From contig MKTL01000009.1 in assembly GCA_001897605.1 (NCBI GenBank), forward strand, positions 1 to 60,561: a stretch of 60,561 nt of DNA, written 5' to 3'. The stretch's first letter is position 1. Every line of letters starts with the position of its first letter. The notes beneath the pieces are model-generated. The model did not search any database and was not told where the DNA came from. It saw only the letters and a list, made by a program, of their open reading frames with translations. The DNA comes from Clostridiales bacterium 38-18 (GTDB lineage Bacteria; Bacillota; Clostridia; Peptostreptococcales; Acidaminobacteraceae). Both the position numbers and the translations under genes were made by a program. This document shows, piece after piece, positions 1 through 7,945 of this stretch.

Positions 1-68
1 AAATGTGCTGTTTAATCAAATGCTGAGCTTATTATATTTAAGCTCTCCGTTTTCTTGACAGAGGACCA
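1..68 (+). repeat. 68-bp terminal inverted repeat, left copy
   Basis: These 68 bases are repeated without mismatch, in reverse complement, at 60476-60543. Identity stops abruptly at base 68 on the inner side, while the outer side runs off the window. The repeat contains a small hairpin (arms 25-31 and 39-45) and a TTGACA at 55-60 that points into the window. This looks like the end of a dispersed repeat, such as an insertion sequence with an outward -35 box; the identity of the element is inference. Confidence 0.85.
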
Positions 69-142
69 ATAACTTAAATATGGATAACAGGTAGAGTGAT
101 AATATCATTTATAAATAACTTAATCAGTAACATTTCATCTTT

Positions 143-197
143 AAACCGTTGGACTAATCATGTACTTACAAGCTTGGTTAGAGCAACGGTTTTTTTA
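143..197 (+). terminator. Two-part hairpin terminator
   Basis: The arms AAACCGTTG (143-151) and CAACGGTTT (184-192) enclose a second helix (154-159 with 176-181), separated by opposed GA and AG bases. A seven-T run follows at 190-196. It would end transcription entering from the left, just before the SOS promoter. Confidence 0.7.
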
Positions 198-203
198 TAA
201 AAA

Positions 204-238
204 GAACATTTGTTCTTTTTCGTCAAAAAAGTTATAAT
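204..238 (+). promoter_or_regulatory. SOS promoter with LexA box
   Basis: GAAC-ATTT-GTTC at 204-215 fits the Firmicutes LexA (DinR) box GAAC-N4-GTTC. It overlaps a -35 TTGTTC (210-215), which stands 17 bases before a perfect -10 TATAAT (233-238). Bound LexA would block this promoter, so the downstream polymerase should be induced by DNA damage. Confidence 0.85.
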
Positions 239-272
239 ATATATGGAAATCAATTGGCTGAGGAGGTGTAAA

Positions 273-1577
273 ATGAATGAACGCGCATATATCTGCATCG
301 ACCTAAAATCCTTTTATGCTTCAGTTGAATGTGTCGAACGTGGACTTGATCCGATGACCACCAATTTGGTAGTTGCAGATCCTGAACGCTCTGAAAAGAC
401 CATTTGTTTGGCCATTACACCTTCAATGAAAGCACTTGGTATAAAAAATCGTTGTCGTCTGTTTGAGATCCCAAAAGGGGTAGACTATATCATTGCACCT
501 CCTAGAATGCAAAAATACATCGATTATTCAGCAGATATTTATGAAATTTATCTGAGATACATTTCTAAGGAGGACATTCACATCTATTCTGTAGATGAAG
601 CCTTTTTGGATTTAACCAGTTATTTGACTACCTATCATATGACTGCAAAAGAAATGGCTCAAATGCTGATGAGCGTCATCTTAAAAGAAACAGGCGTTAG
701 AGCGACCTGTGGCATAGGTACGAACCTATATTTAGCAAAAATTGCCTTAGATATAACCGCAAAACACTCTGAGGATTTTATAAGTGAGCTTACAGAAGCA
801 TCGTTTAAAATCCAGCTGTGGGAGCACCGTCCACTGACTGATTTTTGGCGTATCGGTAAAGGAACAGCGAGAACACTAGCGCGTTATGGCATTCAGACCA
901 TGCGACAAATCGCTGAAATGGATGAGAATTTTTTATACGAACTATTTGGTATAGATGCAGAACTTTTAATCGACCATGCTTGGGGACGTGAGCCTGTAAC
1001 TATGGCGGATATCAAAGGCTATCGCTCTAAAAGCAATTGCTTGTCCAGTGGGCAAGTGCTCATGAGAGATTATGATTTCGATGAGGGCAGACTGATTGTA
1101 AGAGAGATGATGGATCTAATGTGTTTGGATTTGGTCGATAAGAAACTCGTCACTAGCTCTGTTACCATCTATGTAGGCTATTCAAATAGCCTGCATGCTG
1201 ATCCTTCTAGGGGAACTGCTAAATTTGTGGTTCCAACAAGTGTAGATCGTATAATTATCCCAGCAGTGGTCGCACTTTACAATAGGACGGTAGATAAAAC
1301 AAAAATGATTAGACGTGTAAATATAACCTGCAATCAAGTGATAGATGCTGATGAAAGTGTCTCTGCTCAGCTCAGCTTCTTTGATCAAATTGAGGGTCAA
1401 AGCTCAGAAAATAACGCTGCTGAAAATTCAGATAAAAATCGTCGTGTTCAAAAAGCAGTCCTTGATATAAAGAAAAAATATGGCAAAAACAGTATTTTAA
1501 AAGGCATGAACTTTGAAACATCTGCAATGACTAGAGAACGCAATCGCCAGATAGGAGGTCACAAAAGTGGGGAGTAA
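273..1577 (+). CDS. Y-family translesion DNA polymerase (UmuC/DinB-type, UvrX/YqjW-like)
   Basis: This 434-residue protein is a lesion-bypass DNA polymerase that copies past damaged bases. The N-terminal metal motif IDLKSFYASVE carries Asp10, and the catalytic pair Asp108-Glu109 lies in YSVDEAF. They are followed by the palm, a helix-hairpin-helix region (around FWRIGKGTARTLARYGI) and a little-finger domain. The start at 273 follows AGGAGGTG by a good distance; an upstream extension of 21 residues would begin inside the promoter region. The gene follows a LexA box and overlaps its YolD-like partner by 11 bases, the usual pairing of Gram-positive UvrX/YqjW-type polymerases. The family is certain; the assignment to UvrX rather than PolIV rests on the partner and on the SOS box. 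Confidence 0.93.
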   Translation: MNERAYICIDLKSFYASVECVERGLDPMTTNLVVADPERSEKTICLAITPSMKALGIKNRCRLFEIPKGVDYIIAPPRMQKYIDYSADIYEIYLRYISKEDIHIYSVDEAFLDLTSYLTTYHMTAKEMAQMLMSVILKETGVRATCGIGTNLYLAKIALDITAKHSEDFISELTEASFKIQLWEHRPLTDFWRIGKGTARTLARYGIQTMRQIAEMDENFLYELFGIDAELLIDHAWGREPVTMADIKGYRSKSNCLSSGQVLMRDYDFDEGRLIVREMMDLMCLDLVDKKLVTSSVTIYVGYSNSLHADPSRGTAKFVVPTSVDRIIIPAVVALYNRTVDKTKMIRRVNITCNQVIDADESVSAQLSFFDQIEGQSSENNAAENSDKNRRVQKAVLDIKKKYGKNSILKGMNFETSAMTRERNRQIGGHKSGE

Positions 1578-1899
1578 ACCGAAGTCACCTATGCCACTAT
1601 CTGAAAGGGCAAAGCAATTCTTACCTTTTGCAGCAGTAAAGGGTTTAACTGAAGCGTTAGAGAAAAAAGAGAAAGCATTGCAATTTCTAGAGAAGATAGA
1701 ATTAAGTGAAGATAGATCTGATGAACTTAATCAGAAAATATCACAGTTAAATAAAGGTGAAATTATTTCCATAACCTATTATGATCATGGAGAGTACATT
1801 CAGATAACGGGCACATTCTTGGGGATCGACAAAGTGTATAAGTCTATACTATTAGATACAATTGAGATTGCCTTTGATGACATATTTTTAATTGATTAA
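1567..1899 (+). CDS. YolD-like protein, partner of the Y-family polymerase
   Basis: This 110-residue protein starts with GTG after GGAGGT and overlaps the polymerase gene by 11 bases. The N-terminal RAKQFLPFAAVKGL motif corresponds to the RAxQFxPFAALxGY signature of clostridial proteins that always follow such polymerases and are classed as YolD-like. The second half is rich in beta strands (ISITYYDHGEYIQITGTFLGI). The biochemical role is not established; translational coupling argues for action with the polymerase. Confidence 0.8.
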   Translation: MGSKPKSPMPLSERAKQFLPFAAVKGLTEALEKKEKALQFLEKIELSEDRSDELNQKISQLNKGEIISITYYDHGEYIQITGTFLGIDKVYKSILLDTIEIAFDDIFLID

Positions 1900-1940
1900 T
1901 TAACTACTATAAATCGTTTGAATTAATTATATGAATCCTA

Positions 1941-2026
1941 ACTCACCAGATAACATTAGCTACGAAGGTGGCTCCACAGCAAAGCGAGGACCGGTCCACC
2001 GTAGGGGCTAATGTTATCTGGTGAGT
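1941..2026. ncRNA. 86-nt long-stem hairpin element of unknown function
   Basis: A 20-bp perfect outer stem (1941-1960 with 2007-2026) encloses a second helix (TACG plus GGTGG at 1961-1971 with CCACC plus GTA at about 1996-2003). The loop is G/C-rich and contains the palindrome GGACCGGTCC. No T-run follows on either strand, so it is not a typical terminator. It lies between the yolD-like gene and the AraC gene. It may be a structured RNA, a small hairpin repeat or a protein site; I do not recognise the family. Confidence 0.6.
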
Positions 2027-2126
2027 GATAGTATATATCATTACTCAAATCCGACTTTATTGTGCACAGATTATCGGATACACATCCTCAGAATTAGATA
2101 AGATGGTTTTGAAAAGGAGGTGAATT

Positions 2127-3026
2127 ATGGATTCGCTTAAAAGTATGAATATGGCCTTGGATTATATTGAAAAGCATCTTACAGAAGAAATTGACTATAA
2201 CGAGGTTGCTAAAATAGCACTTTGTTCAGAGTATCATTTTAAAAGGATGTTTTCATTTTTAGCGGGTGTTAGTCTATCTGAATATGTACGAAGAAGACGC
2301 ATGACGTTGGCCGCTCAAGATTTAAAGCAACTCGAGGAAAGAGTGCTCGATATTGCTGTTAAATATGGCTATAACTCTGCCGATGCTTTTTCAAGAGCCT
2401 TTCAACAGATTCATGGCATACTGCCATCTGAAGTAAAAGGGAATGCAGCAATGATTAAAGCCTATCCAAAATTGACCTTTAAACTATCTATCAGTGGAGG
2501 TATAGAAATGAATTATCGTATCGTTGAAAAAGAAGCATTTAATATTATTGGATTTATGAAAAGAGTGCCTATCGTGTTTAGTGGCGTTAACCCTGAGATC
2601 GCATCCATTTACCAGAGACTAACACCTGAAATCATCCAATATTTGAAAGGCCTCTCCAATGTGGAACCAAAGGGGATTATTAGTGCATCTACCCATTTTT
2701 CCGAGGAAAGAATGGAAGAAAAGGGAGAACTGGACCATTATATCGGCGTAGCCACAACCAAATTTGATCCAAATGAATCAAGTCCTATTTCAAGCTTTGA
2801 TATTCTAGATGTGGAAAAGGGAACATGGGCAGTTTTTGAGTCATTAGGGCCATTTCCAGAAACCCTACAAGAAATTTGGGGTCGAATTTACTCAGAATGG
2901 TTTCCAGCATCTATCTATGAAGCCTGTGAAGGACCCGAAATCGTATGGCATGAATCGCCCGACACGACAAATCCCAATTATAAAAGTGAAATCTGGGTAA
3001 AAGTAAAACAACAGACGAGTAAATAA
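2127..3026 (+). CDS. AraC-family regulator with GyrI-like effector domain
   Basis: The 299-residue protein has two AraC-type helix-turn-helix motifs in residues 5-105 ([20 protein letters not shown], then [20 protein letters not shown]). A GyrI-like ligand-binding domain follows from about residue 125 to the end. This architecture (Rob/SoxS/BmrR-like) senses small, often cationic compounds. The start follows AAAGGAGGTGAATT. The next gene is a rifampin ADP-ribosyltransferase, so control of resistance functions is possible but unproven. A related regulator occurs at 46149. Confidence 0.9.
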   Translation: MDSLKSMNMALDYIEKHLTEEIDYNEVAKIALCSEYHFKRMFSFLAGVSLSEYVRRRRMTLAAQDLKQLEERVLDIAVKYGYNSADAFSRAFQQIHGILPSEVKGNAAMIKAYPKLTFKLSISGGIEMNYRIVEKEAFNIIGFMKRVPIVFSGVNPEIASIYQRLTPEIIQYLKGLSNVEPKGIISASTHFSEERMEEKGELDHYIGVATTKFDPNESSPISSFDILDVEKGTWAVFESLGPFPETLQEIWGRIYSEWFPASIYEACEGPEIVWHESPDTTNPNYKSEIWVKVKQQTSK

Positions 3027-3033
3027 AAGAAAC

Positions 3034-3159
3034 ACAAGAAATACAAGAAATACAAGAAATACAAGAAATACAAGAAATACAAGAAATACAAGAAATACAA
3101 GAGTTACAAGAATTACAAGAATTACAAGAATTACAAGAATTACAAGAATTACAAGAATT
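3034..3159 (+). repeat. Tandem 9-bp minisatellite, 14 units
   Basis: Seven copies of ACAAGAAAT (3034-3096), one ACAAGAGTT and six ACAAGAATT (3106-3159) follow each other without interruption. The array begins eight bases after the stop codon of the AraC gene and ends about 55 bases before the ribosome site of the arr gene. Two homogeneous blocks differing by one base suggest expansion by slippage in two steps. Copy number may alter the spacing or the mRNA leader of arr. Confidence 0.95.
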
Positions 3160-3226
3160 ACAAATAAGGTATGAATGTGTAAGCAATCTTCTTAAGTCTA
3201 CTTAATTTTTACTTGGAGAGGTGGGT

Positions 3227-3979
3227 ATGCCAGTTTTATTTAATCCAACGACGAATCCAATAATCAAGTTATGCATGGCTGCTATGAAACAGGAAGCTGA
3301 AGGAAATATTGAAGCTGCTAAGAGCACCTTCTTAAGTGCAGTTGATCATTCAACTAGTGATTTTGAAAAGTTTTTCACCAAATATCATTACGCTAGGTTC
3401 ATGCCGGATCAGCTGGAACAGTTAAAGTATTTAAAAGAAGCCTTGGATCATGCGATGACAGTTGATGATGACAATGTCTGGCGTGCTTATCAGACGCTTT
3501 ATAGCGAGATAGCTGCCATTTATATGGCAATGGGCGATGAAGTTAATTATGCTAAATTTAAAACGCTAGAGCATCAAAGTAAAGTTTTTCCTAAAGACAG
3601 GGGACCATTTTATCATGGGACTAAGGCAGATCTTAAGGTAGGAGATTTTTTAAACCCAGGCGGTCAATCCAATTATCAAGAGGATCTGCAAATGAATCAT
3701 ATATATTTTACAGCCAATATTTCAGGTGCAGGGCTGGCAGCTTCTCTAGCAAAAGGAAATGCAAAGGAGAGAATATATGTGATTTTACCCACTGGTGATT
3801 TTGAAGATGACCCAAATGTAACGGATAAGAAATTTCCCGGTAACTTAACGCGTTCTTACCGATCCATTTATCCTTTAAAGATTATAGGAGAGGTCACAGA
3901 TTGGATCACATTAACTGAAACTGAAAAGCAAAAATGGCTTGAGGACATTGAAAAAGGAAATGGAGAAATCATCAATTAG
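3227..3979 (+). CDS. arr: Rifampin ADP-ribosyltransferase (Arr) with N-terminal helical domain
   Basis: The C-terminal half (about residues 125-250) is an Arr enzyme, which inactivates rifamycins by transferring ADP-ribose from NAD. Visible motifs are GPFYHGTK with His130, GGQSNYQ, MNHIYFTANI and ERIYVILPTGDFEDDPNVT. Ordinary Arr proteins have about 140 residues; this one has 250, because a helical, TPR-like segment of about 120 residues (EAEGNIEAAKSTFLSAVDHS) precedes it. The ATG at 3227 is preferred over the in-frame GTG six bases upstream because GGAG lies at a proper distance only from the ATG. Transferase identity is well supported; rifampin as natural substrate is inferred from the family. 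Confidence 0.88.
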   Translation: MPVLFNPTTNPIIKLCMAAMKQEAEGNIEAAKSTFLSAVDHSTSDFEKFFTKYHYARFMPDQLEQLKYLKEALDHAMTVDDDNVWRAYQTLYSEIAAIYMAMGDEVNYAKFKTLEHQSKVFPKDRGPFYHGTKADLKVGDFLNPGGQSNYQEDLQMNHIYFTANISGAGLAASLAKGNAKERIYVILPTGDFEDDPNVTDKKFPGNLTRSYRSIYPLKIIGEVTDWITLTETEKQKWLEDIEKGNGEIIN

Positions 3980-4000
3980 TTGATTCGTTAGGAGGCAACC

Positions 4001-4450
4001 ATGGTTGAAACTAAGTACAGTATGGTCATAAACGCATCAAAAGAAAAAGTATGGGGCGTCCTTTGGAACGACCAGACTTTTAGAGATTGGGCAAACCTTA
4101 TCGATGAAGGGACGTTTATGAAGGGTGAGCTAAAAGAAGGGTGCGAGGTTGAATATATTTCTTCGATTAATGGGTACGGTGTCACCAGTTATGTTGAAAA
4201 GCTTATTCTTAATGAGTATGTAAAGCTGAAGCATTTAGCAGATACGAAAGAAAATGGTACTGAAAATAGAGAGAAAGAGTGGACCGGTGGAACTGAAAGC
4301 TATCAACTTACTGAAAGTGCAAGTTCGGCGGGAGATGTTCTGACGGAACTTTCAATCGTCATGGACGTTCCTGAGAATTTAGTTGATTATTTTAACGAGG
4401 TTTATCCAAAGGTGATGCATAGAATAAAAGACTTAAGTGAATCGATGTGA
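4001..4450 (+). CDS. SRPBCC-domain protein (AHSA1/polyketide cyclase-like)
   Basis: The 149-residue protein begins with the typical START-like opening, a beta strand then ASKEKVWGVLWNDQTFRDW, and ends with a long helix (LVDYFNEVYPKVMHRIKDL). The fold forms a hydrophobic cavity for small ligands or lipids, but specific functions vary widely. It starts after TAGGAGGCAACC, 21 bases behind arr, so the two genes are probably co-transcribed. A strong terminator follows at 4531. Fold assignment is good, ligand unknown. Confidence 0.8.
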   Translation: MVETKYSMVINASKEKVWGVLWNDQTFRDWANLIDEGTFMKGELKEGCEVEYISSINGYGVTSYVEKLILNEYVKLKHLADTKENGTENREKEWTGGTESYQLTESASSAGDVLTELSIVMDVPENLVDYFNEVYPKVMHRIKDLSESM

Positions 4451-4530
4451 TAAGTGAGATGATGCGCTAAGTGAATAAAGTATAAAGTAAATAAAAGCTA
4501 TTAATGGTAAGAATTTGATTAAATGAAGAT

Positions 4531-4561
4531 GAATCCTGAAATATTTCAGGATTCTTTTTTT
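4531..4561 (+). terminator. Terminator after the arr-SRPBCC unit
   Basis: A perfect palindrome at 4531-4554 (10-bp stem, four-base loop) is followed by seven T. It ends the unit that starts with arr. Confidence 0.92.
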
Positions 4562-4571
4562 AAGCCGCACT

Positions 4572-4618
4572 CTTGCTTGTGGTAAAATCTGATGGTTCGA
4601 TGCCTGAAGATTTTTATT
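4572..4618 (+). other. Conserved 47-nt intergenic element, copy A
   Basis: Begins 11 bases after the terminator T-run and matches 21419-21465 at 35 of 47 positions without gaps. Shared cores are CTTGTGG, TCGATGCC and GATTTTT. A mini-hairpin GGT-TCGAT-GCC corresponds to GGC-TCGAT-GCC in the other copy, so pairing is kept. A shorter match (TTGTGGTAAAATC) occurs after the terminator at 15287. The rest of the 4451-4808 gap is AT-rich, with no other gene seen. Confidence 0.55.
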
Positions 4619-4808
4619 ATATGTGATAGAGAAATAAACTTAAATGACAATTTTGAGTTATCTTATGTCACTTATGATAAATGATTATAATATCGTATTA
4701 TTTATTTTAATACATAATAAAAGGGTACAAATTTATTAATAATTGAATTGGAGCAATGAATTTAAATATTGAGTATCAGTTTTTTTGGGAAGAGAATAAG
4801 GAGGTAAA

Positions 4809-5375
4809 ATGAGAAACTTAGTGGTATCTGTTCATATGTCCTTAGATGGGTTTGTTTGTGGACCAAACGGAGAGATGGATTGGATTCATGTGGATGAGGA
4901 GCTTTTTAATTATATTGTCAATTTAACCAATCAAGCAGATTCAGCTATTTATGGTAGAGTAACCTTTCAAATGATGGATGCTTATTGGCCAAAAGCAGGC
5001 GAACAACCTAATGCCTCAAAGCACGATAAAGATCACTCGCTATGGTATAATCGCGTTGAAAAATACGTACTATCCAATACGATGGTAAGTTCAAAGGATA
5101 AAATTTCTGTACTTTCAGGTGATATTGCGTCAAAAGTGAAAGCAATTAAATCAAAACAAGGTCAAAACATACAAATGTTTGGCAGTCCATCAGCTGCGAA
5201 GTCTCTTATGTCGTTGGATTTGGTTGATGAATTATGGATATTTGTTAATCCAATATTGTTAGGAAAAGGAAAATCTTTATTTACAGACTTTGACACACCT
5301 AAAAGGTTGGAACTAATTGAATCTCAAGTTTTTACATCAGGTATCATTGAATTGCATTATAGAGTTAAACGTTGA
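4809..5375 (+). CDS. Dihydrofolate reductase-fold protein (RibD C-terminal domain family)
   Basis: The 188-residue protein has the RibD_C/DHFR fold: VVSVHMSLDGFVCGPNGEMDW at the start, YGRVTFQMM around residue 53, QNIQMFGSPSAAKSLM for nucleotide binding, and VNPILLGKGKSLF near the end. Members such as YyaP and YwjB are NADPH-dependent reductases of unknown substrate, not true DHFR. A strong AAGGAGG ribosome site precedes the ATG. It lies behind the conserved element at 4572 and 55 bases before a DUF1761 gene, probably in one operon. Confidence 0.85.
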   Translation: MRNLVVSVHMSLDGFVCGPNGEMDWIHVDEELFNYIVNLTNQADSAIYGRVTFQMMDAYWPKAGEQPNASKHDKDHSLWYNRVEKYVLSNTMVSSKDKISVLSGDIASKVKAIKSKQGQNIQMFGSPSAAKSLMSLDLVDELWIFVNPILLGKGKSLFTDFDTPKRLELIESQVFTSGIIELHYRVKR

Positions 5376-5430
5376 GAAAAGAGAAGGGTTAGATTAAGGC
5401 GTATTCATTTAACACCGTAAAGGAGAAAAT

Positions 5431-5856
5431 ATGATTGATTTTAAAATTAACGTCCTAGCTTTTTTTATTGTAGCAATAGTGAATTTCTTTTTAAGTTGGA
5501 TTTACTACTCACCGATGGCACCTTGGTTTAAAACCTGGCAAATAGGAGTGGGTGCAGATATTAATAAAAAAGAAATGACAGATGAAGACAAAAAAAGTAT
5601 GCCAAGATTGATGGGTGGCGCTGTGATTGCGAGTCTTTTATATGCATATGGCTTGCAGATCATTGTTCAAAGCGTTAAGGCAACTGATTTTATTTCAGGT
5701 GCATCAGTTGGTTTTGTATTGTGGTTTGCATTTGCAGTAACACATAGTCTTAATACGCAGTTTGAAGGTCGAAAACCGATTGTCTTATTAATCAATAATG
5801 GCTTATATCTTGTAACTTATGTTGTTTTTGGTGGCATAATTGCAGTGATGAAATAA
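5431..5856 (+). CDS. DUF1761 integral membrane protein
   Basis: The 141-residue protein has four predicted membrane helices, at about residues 6-26, 52-72, 80-100 and 114-137. The motif LSWIYYSPMAPWFKTW after the first helix is typical of DUF1761. The function of the family is unknown. AAAGGAGAAAAT precedes the ATG. It follows the RibD-like gene and ends at a bidirectional terminator. Confidence 0.85.
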   Translation: MIDFKINVLAFFIVAIVNFFLSWIYYSPMAPWFKTWQIGVGADINKKEMTDEDKKSMPRLMGGAVIASLLYAYGLQIIVQSVKATDFISGASVGFVLWFAFAVTHSLNTQFEGRKPIVLLINNGLYLVTYVVFGGIIAVMK

Positions 5857-5893
5857 GATGTTAAATTTTCACAACATGATCTGTTTAAGAATA

Positions 5894-5935
5894 AAAAGGA
5901 AGGTCAAATTTTGCTTTGACCTTCCTTTTATTTTA
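5894..5935. terminator. Bidirectional terminator between convergent genes
   Basis: A 15-bp perfect stem (5894-5908 with 5915-5929) with a six-base loop separates the DUF1761 gene from the convergent ABC-F gene. T-rich flanks on both strands allow use in either direction. Confidence 0.88.
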
Positions 5936-5970
5936 ATTTTTTAATTTGATTAAAAAGAAACTCGTTTGAA

Positions 5971-7716
5971 CTATTGAATCATTTTATCGATGACTTCTTC
6001 AAGCTCACCTGAAATTTTCTTCGCAGTTTCAAAATCTTTTTGGCTTAGGGCGAGTTCAATTTTAGTCTCTAACGTCTTTTTCTTTTGCTCTAAGACGAGA
6101 TAGTCATGAGAAAAATGGTTTTCATAGATCATTTTTCTAAACTTTTGAATGTTAACTTTTCGAATGGTTTGGTTTTCAATCAGTAATACATAATCAACTG
6201 TATTTGCAATCGTGTAATAATCATGAGAAATCATTAAAACCGTTCCCTTGTACGCTTCAATTGCTTGCTCTAATGCGATCTGAGCGTAAGTGTCCAGATG
6301 ACTTGTAGGTTCATCTAAAAGTAGGAGTGGTGAATGTAAAGCAGATACGATTGCGATTTGCAGTAAATTCTTCTCACCACCTGAAAGTGCGGTTATTTTC
6401 TGTTTTAAGATAGTTTCATCAAAACCGAAATTCCTAATATGCGCCTTAATCTCTTGATAATTGTGCATATCAACATCATAGAAAGCTTCAATTACTGATT
6501 TTGATTCATCCAGTGATTCGCCCTGCAGCTGAGATAAATAACTGGTTTTTACACCTTCGTGACGGATAATATTTTCGTTCTGGTTAAGATGGATGGCTCT
6601 AAATAAAGTCGTTTTACCAGTACCATTTGCCCCTATGATCGCCACTTTATCGCCGTAATTAATATCGAAGGTTGCGTTATGAATCAAAGTCGACTCATAG
6701 CCTAAGGTTAAATTGGACACAGATAAAATCGGTGTTTCAATATCAAGAGGAACATCAACAAACTTAATATAAGGTTTCTTGATGGATACGAAAGGGGCCT
6801 TGATACGTCTTGCCACAAGTCTCTCTTGAACTTTAACACGCGCTTTAAGTGCTTTTCCTCTTGCCGCTTCTGTATTATAAGTTGCAATGGTTCTTAGCTT
6901 TCCAATAAGCGCTTCATTTCTTTCAATTTCAGCATCGTCCTTAATTGAAAGCTCCTGCTGCTCAATTTTAGTTTGCAAGAGTGCAAAATTATATTCAATG
7001 AAATTGCCTTCAAACTCCTGAATGAGCTTGTTCTCAAGATGGATAATTTTATTAAAACAGTGATTTAAGAGGTAGCGATTGTGTGTGATCACCAAAAGCA
7101 TTCCCTTATAGGTGTTGATTAGATCTTTTAATGCGTTTAGATTTTCAAAGTCTAAAAACACATCGGGCTCATCCATGATGATGAGCTGTGGATTTAGAAC
7201 CATCTCTCTAATTACTTGAACGATTTTAAACTCACCGCCACTTAACTGGAGTATATTTAAATCCCTATGCTTGCCTAAGTTTGCAAGATTTAGCTTTTTA
7301 ATAATATCCGTTTCATAATCATGACCACCGATGGCATCAAATGCATCCAGTGCATTTTGGTATGCCTCAAGTATTGGCTCGATATCTTCTGCAGTCTCCA
7401 TTTTTAAACAAAGGGCATCAATCTCAGCCTGTAGCTTAAGAAAAGGCGCACAGAGGTATTCAAATACAGTAACAGAATCGTTCGTCTCTTTTTTATAGAA
7501 CTGGCTGACATAGCCAATTCGACTGCCTGGTTCGATTTCGATTTTACCATCGTACATGTATTTTTCTGTATCCATAATCATTTCTATTAAAGTGGTTTTT
7601 CCATTGCCACTGGCACCTATGAATGTAAGATGCTGTCCATCCTCGATACTAAAAGAAACCTTTTCAAAAAGGTCTTTCTGAGGAAATCCAAAAGATAAAT
7701 CAATAATATTAATCAT
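5971..7716 (-). CDS. ABC-F family ATPase
   Basis: The 581-residue cytosolic protein contains two ABC ATPase domains and no membrane segment. Walker A motifs are GASGNGKTT (residues 34-42) and GANGTGKTT. Signature motifs are LSGGEFKIVQ and LSGGEKNLLQ, and the Walker B ends are MDEPDVFLD and LDEPTSHLD. The long charged linker between the domains is the ribosome-contacting part of ABC-F proteins, and a coiled coil ends the protein. ABC-F proteins act on ribosomes, either as translation factors or by displacing antibiotics. The start at 7716 has AAAGGAATCAAAT before it; upstream in-frame ATGs lack a ribosome site. Whether it confers resistance cannot be told from sequence. Confidence 0.9.
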   Translation of the reverse strand: MINIIDLSFGFPQKDLFEKVSFSIEDGQHLTFIGASGNGKTTLIEMIMDTEKYMYDGKIEIEPGSRIGYVSQFYKKETNDSVTVFEYLCAPFLKLQAEIDALCLKMETAEDIEPILEAYQNALDAFDAIGGHDYETDIIKKLNLANLGKHRDLNILQLSGGEFKIVQVIREMVLNPQLIIMDEPDVFLDFENLNALKDLINTYKGMLLVITHNRYLLNHCFNKIIHLENKLIQEFEGNFIEYNFALLQTKIEQQELSIKDDAEIERNEALIGKLRTIATYNTEAARGKALKARVKVQERLVARRIKAPFVSIKKPYIKFVDVPLDIETPILSVSNLTLGYESTLIHNATFDINYGDKVAIIGANGTGKTTLFRAIHLNQNENIIRHEGVKTSYLSQLQGESLDESKSVIEAFYDVDMHNYQEIKAHIRNFGFDETILKQKITALSGGEKNLLQIAIVSALHSPLLLLDEPTSHLDTYAQIALEQAIEAYKGTVLMISHDYYTIANTVDYVLLIENQTIRKVNIQKFRKMIYENHFSHDYLVLEQKKKTLETKIELALSQKDFETAKKISGELEEVIDKMIQ

Positions 7717-7945
7717 ATTTGATTCCTTTCCTAATATATAAAAGTCTGTATGAGACGAGTGTTCACCTTCTAAAAATAACCAATCACTCAATCATAAAGC
7801 TTTTATTAAAATCTGTCAATTGGTAGAGGAAAGTTGTTAAGTGAAATTAAGTAATCTAAGAAATCTCCAAAATCTAAGAAATGCAATTTACAAGACCTTG
7901 TAATAGGTATAAACTGATTCTATTACAAATGATAAGGGGTTAAGA

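Noticed and set aside
1941-2026. Considered as an integron attC site or a known riboswitch
   Set aside because: The conserved core bases of attC sites and of the riboswitches I know (c-di-GMP, guanidine, fluoride) are absent; left as an unassigned hairpin.
2911-3186. Minus-strand open frame rich in Cys-Asn-Ser
   Set aside because: It is the reverse of the 9-bp minisatellite, which lacks stops in several frames. There is no ribosome site and no homology.
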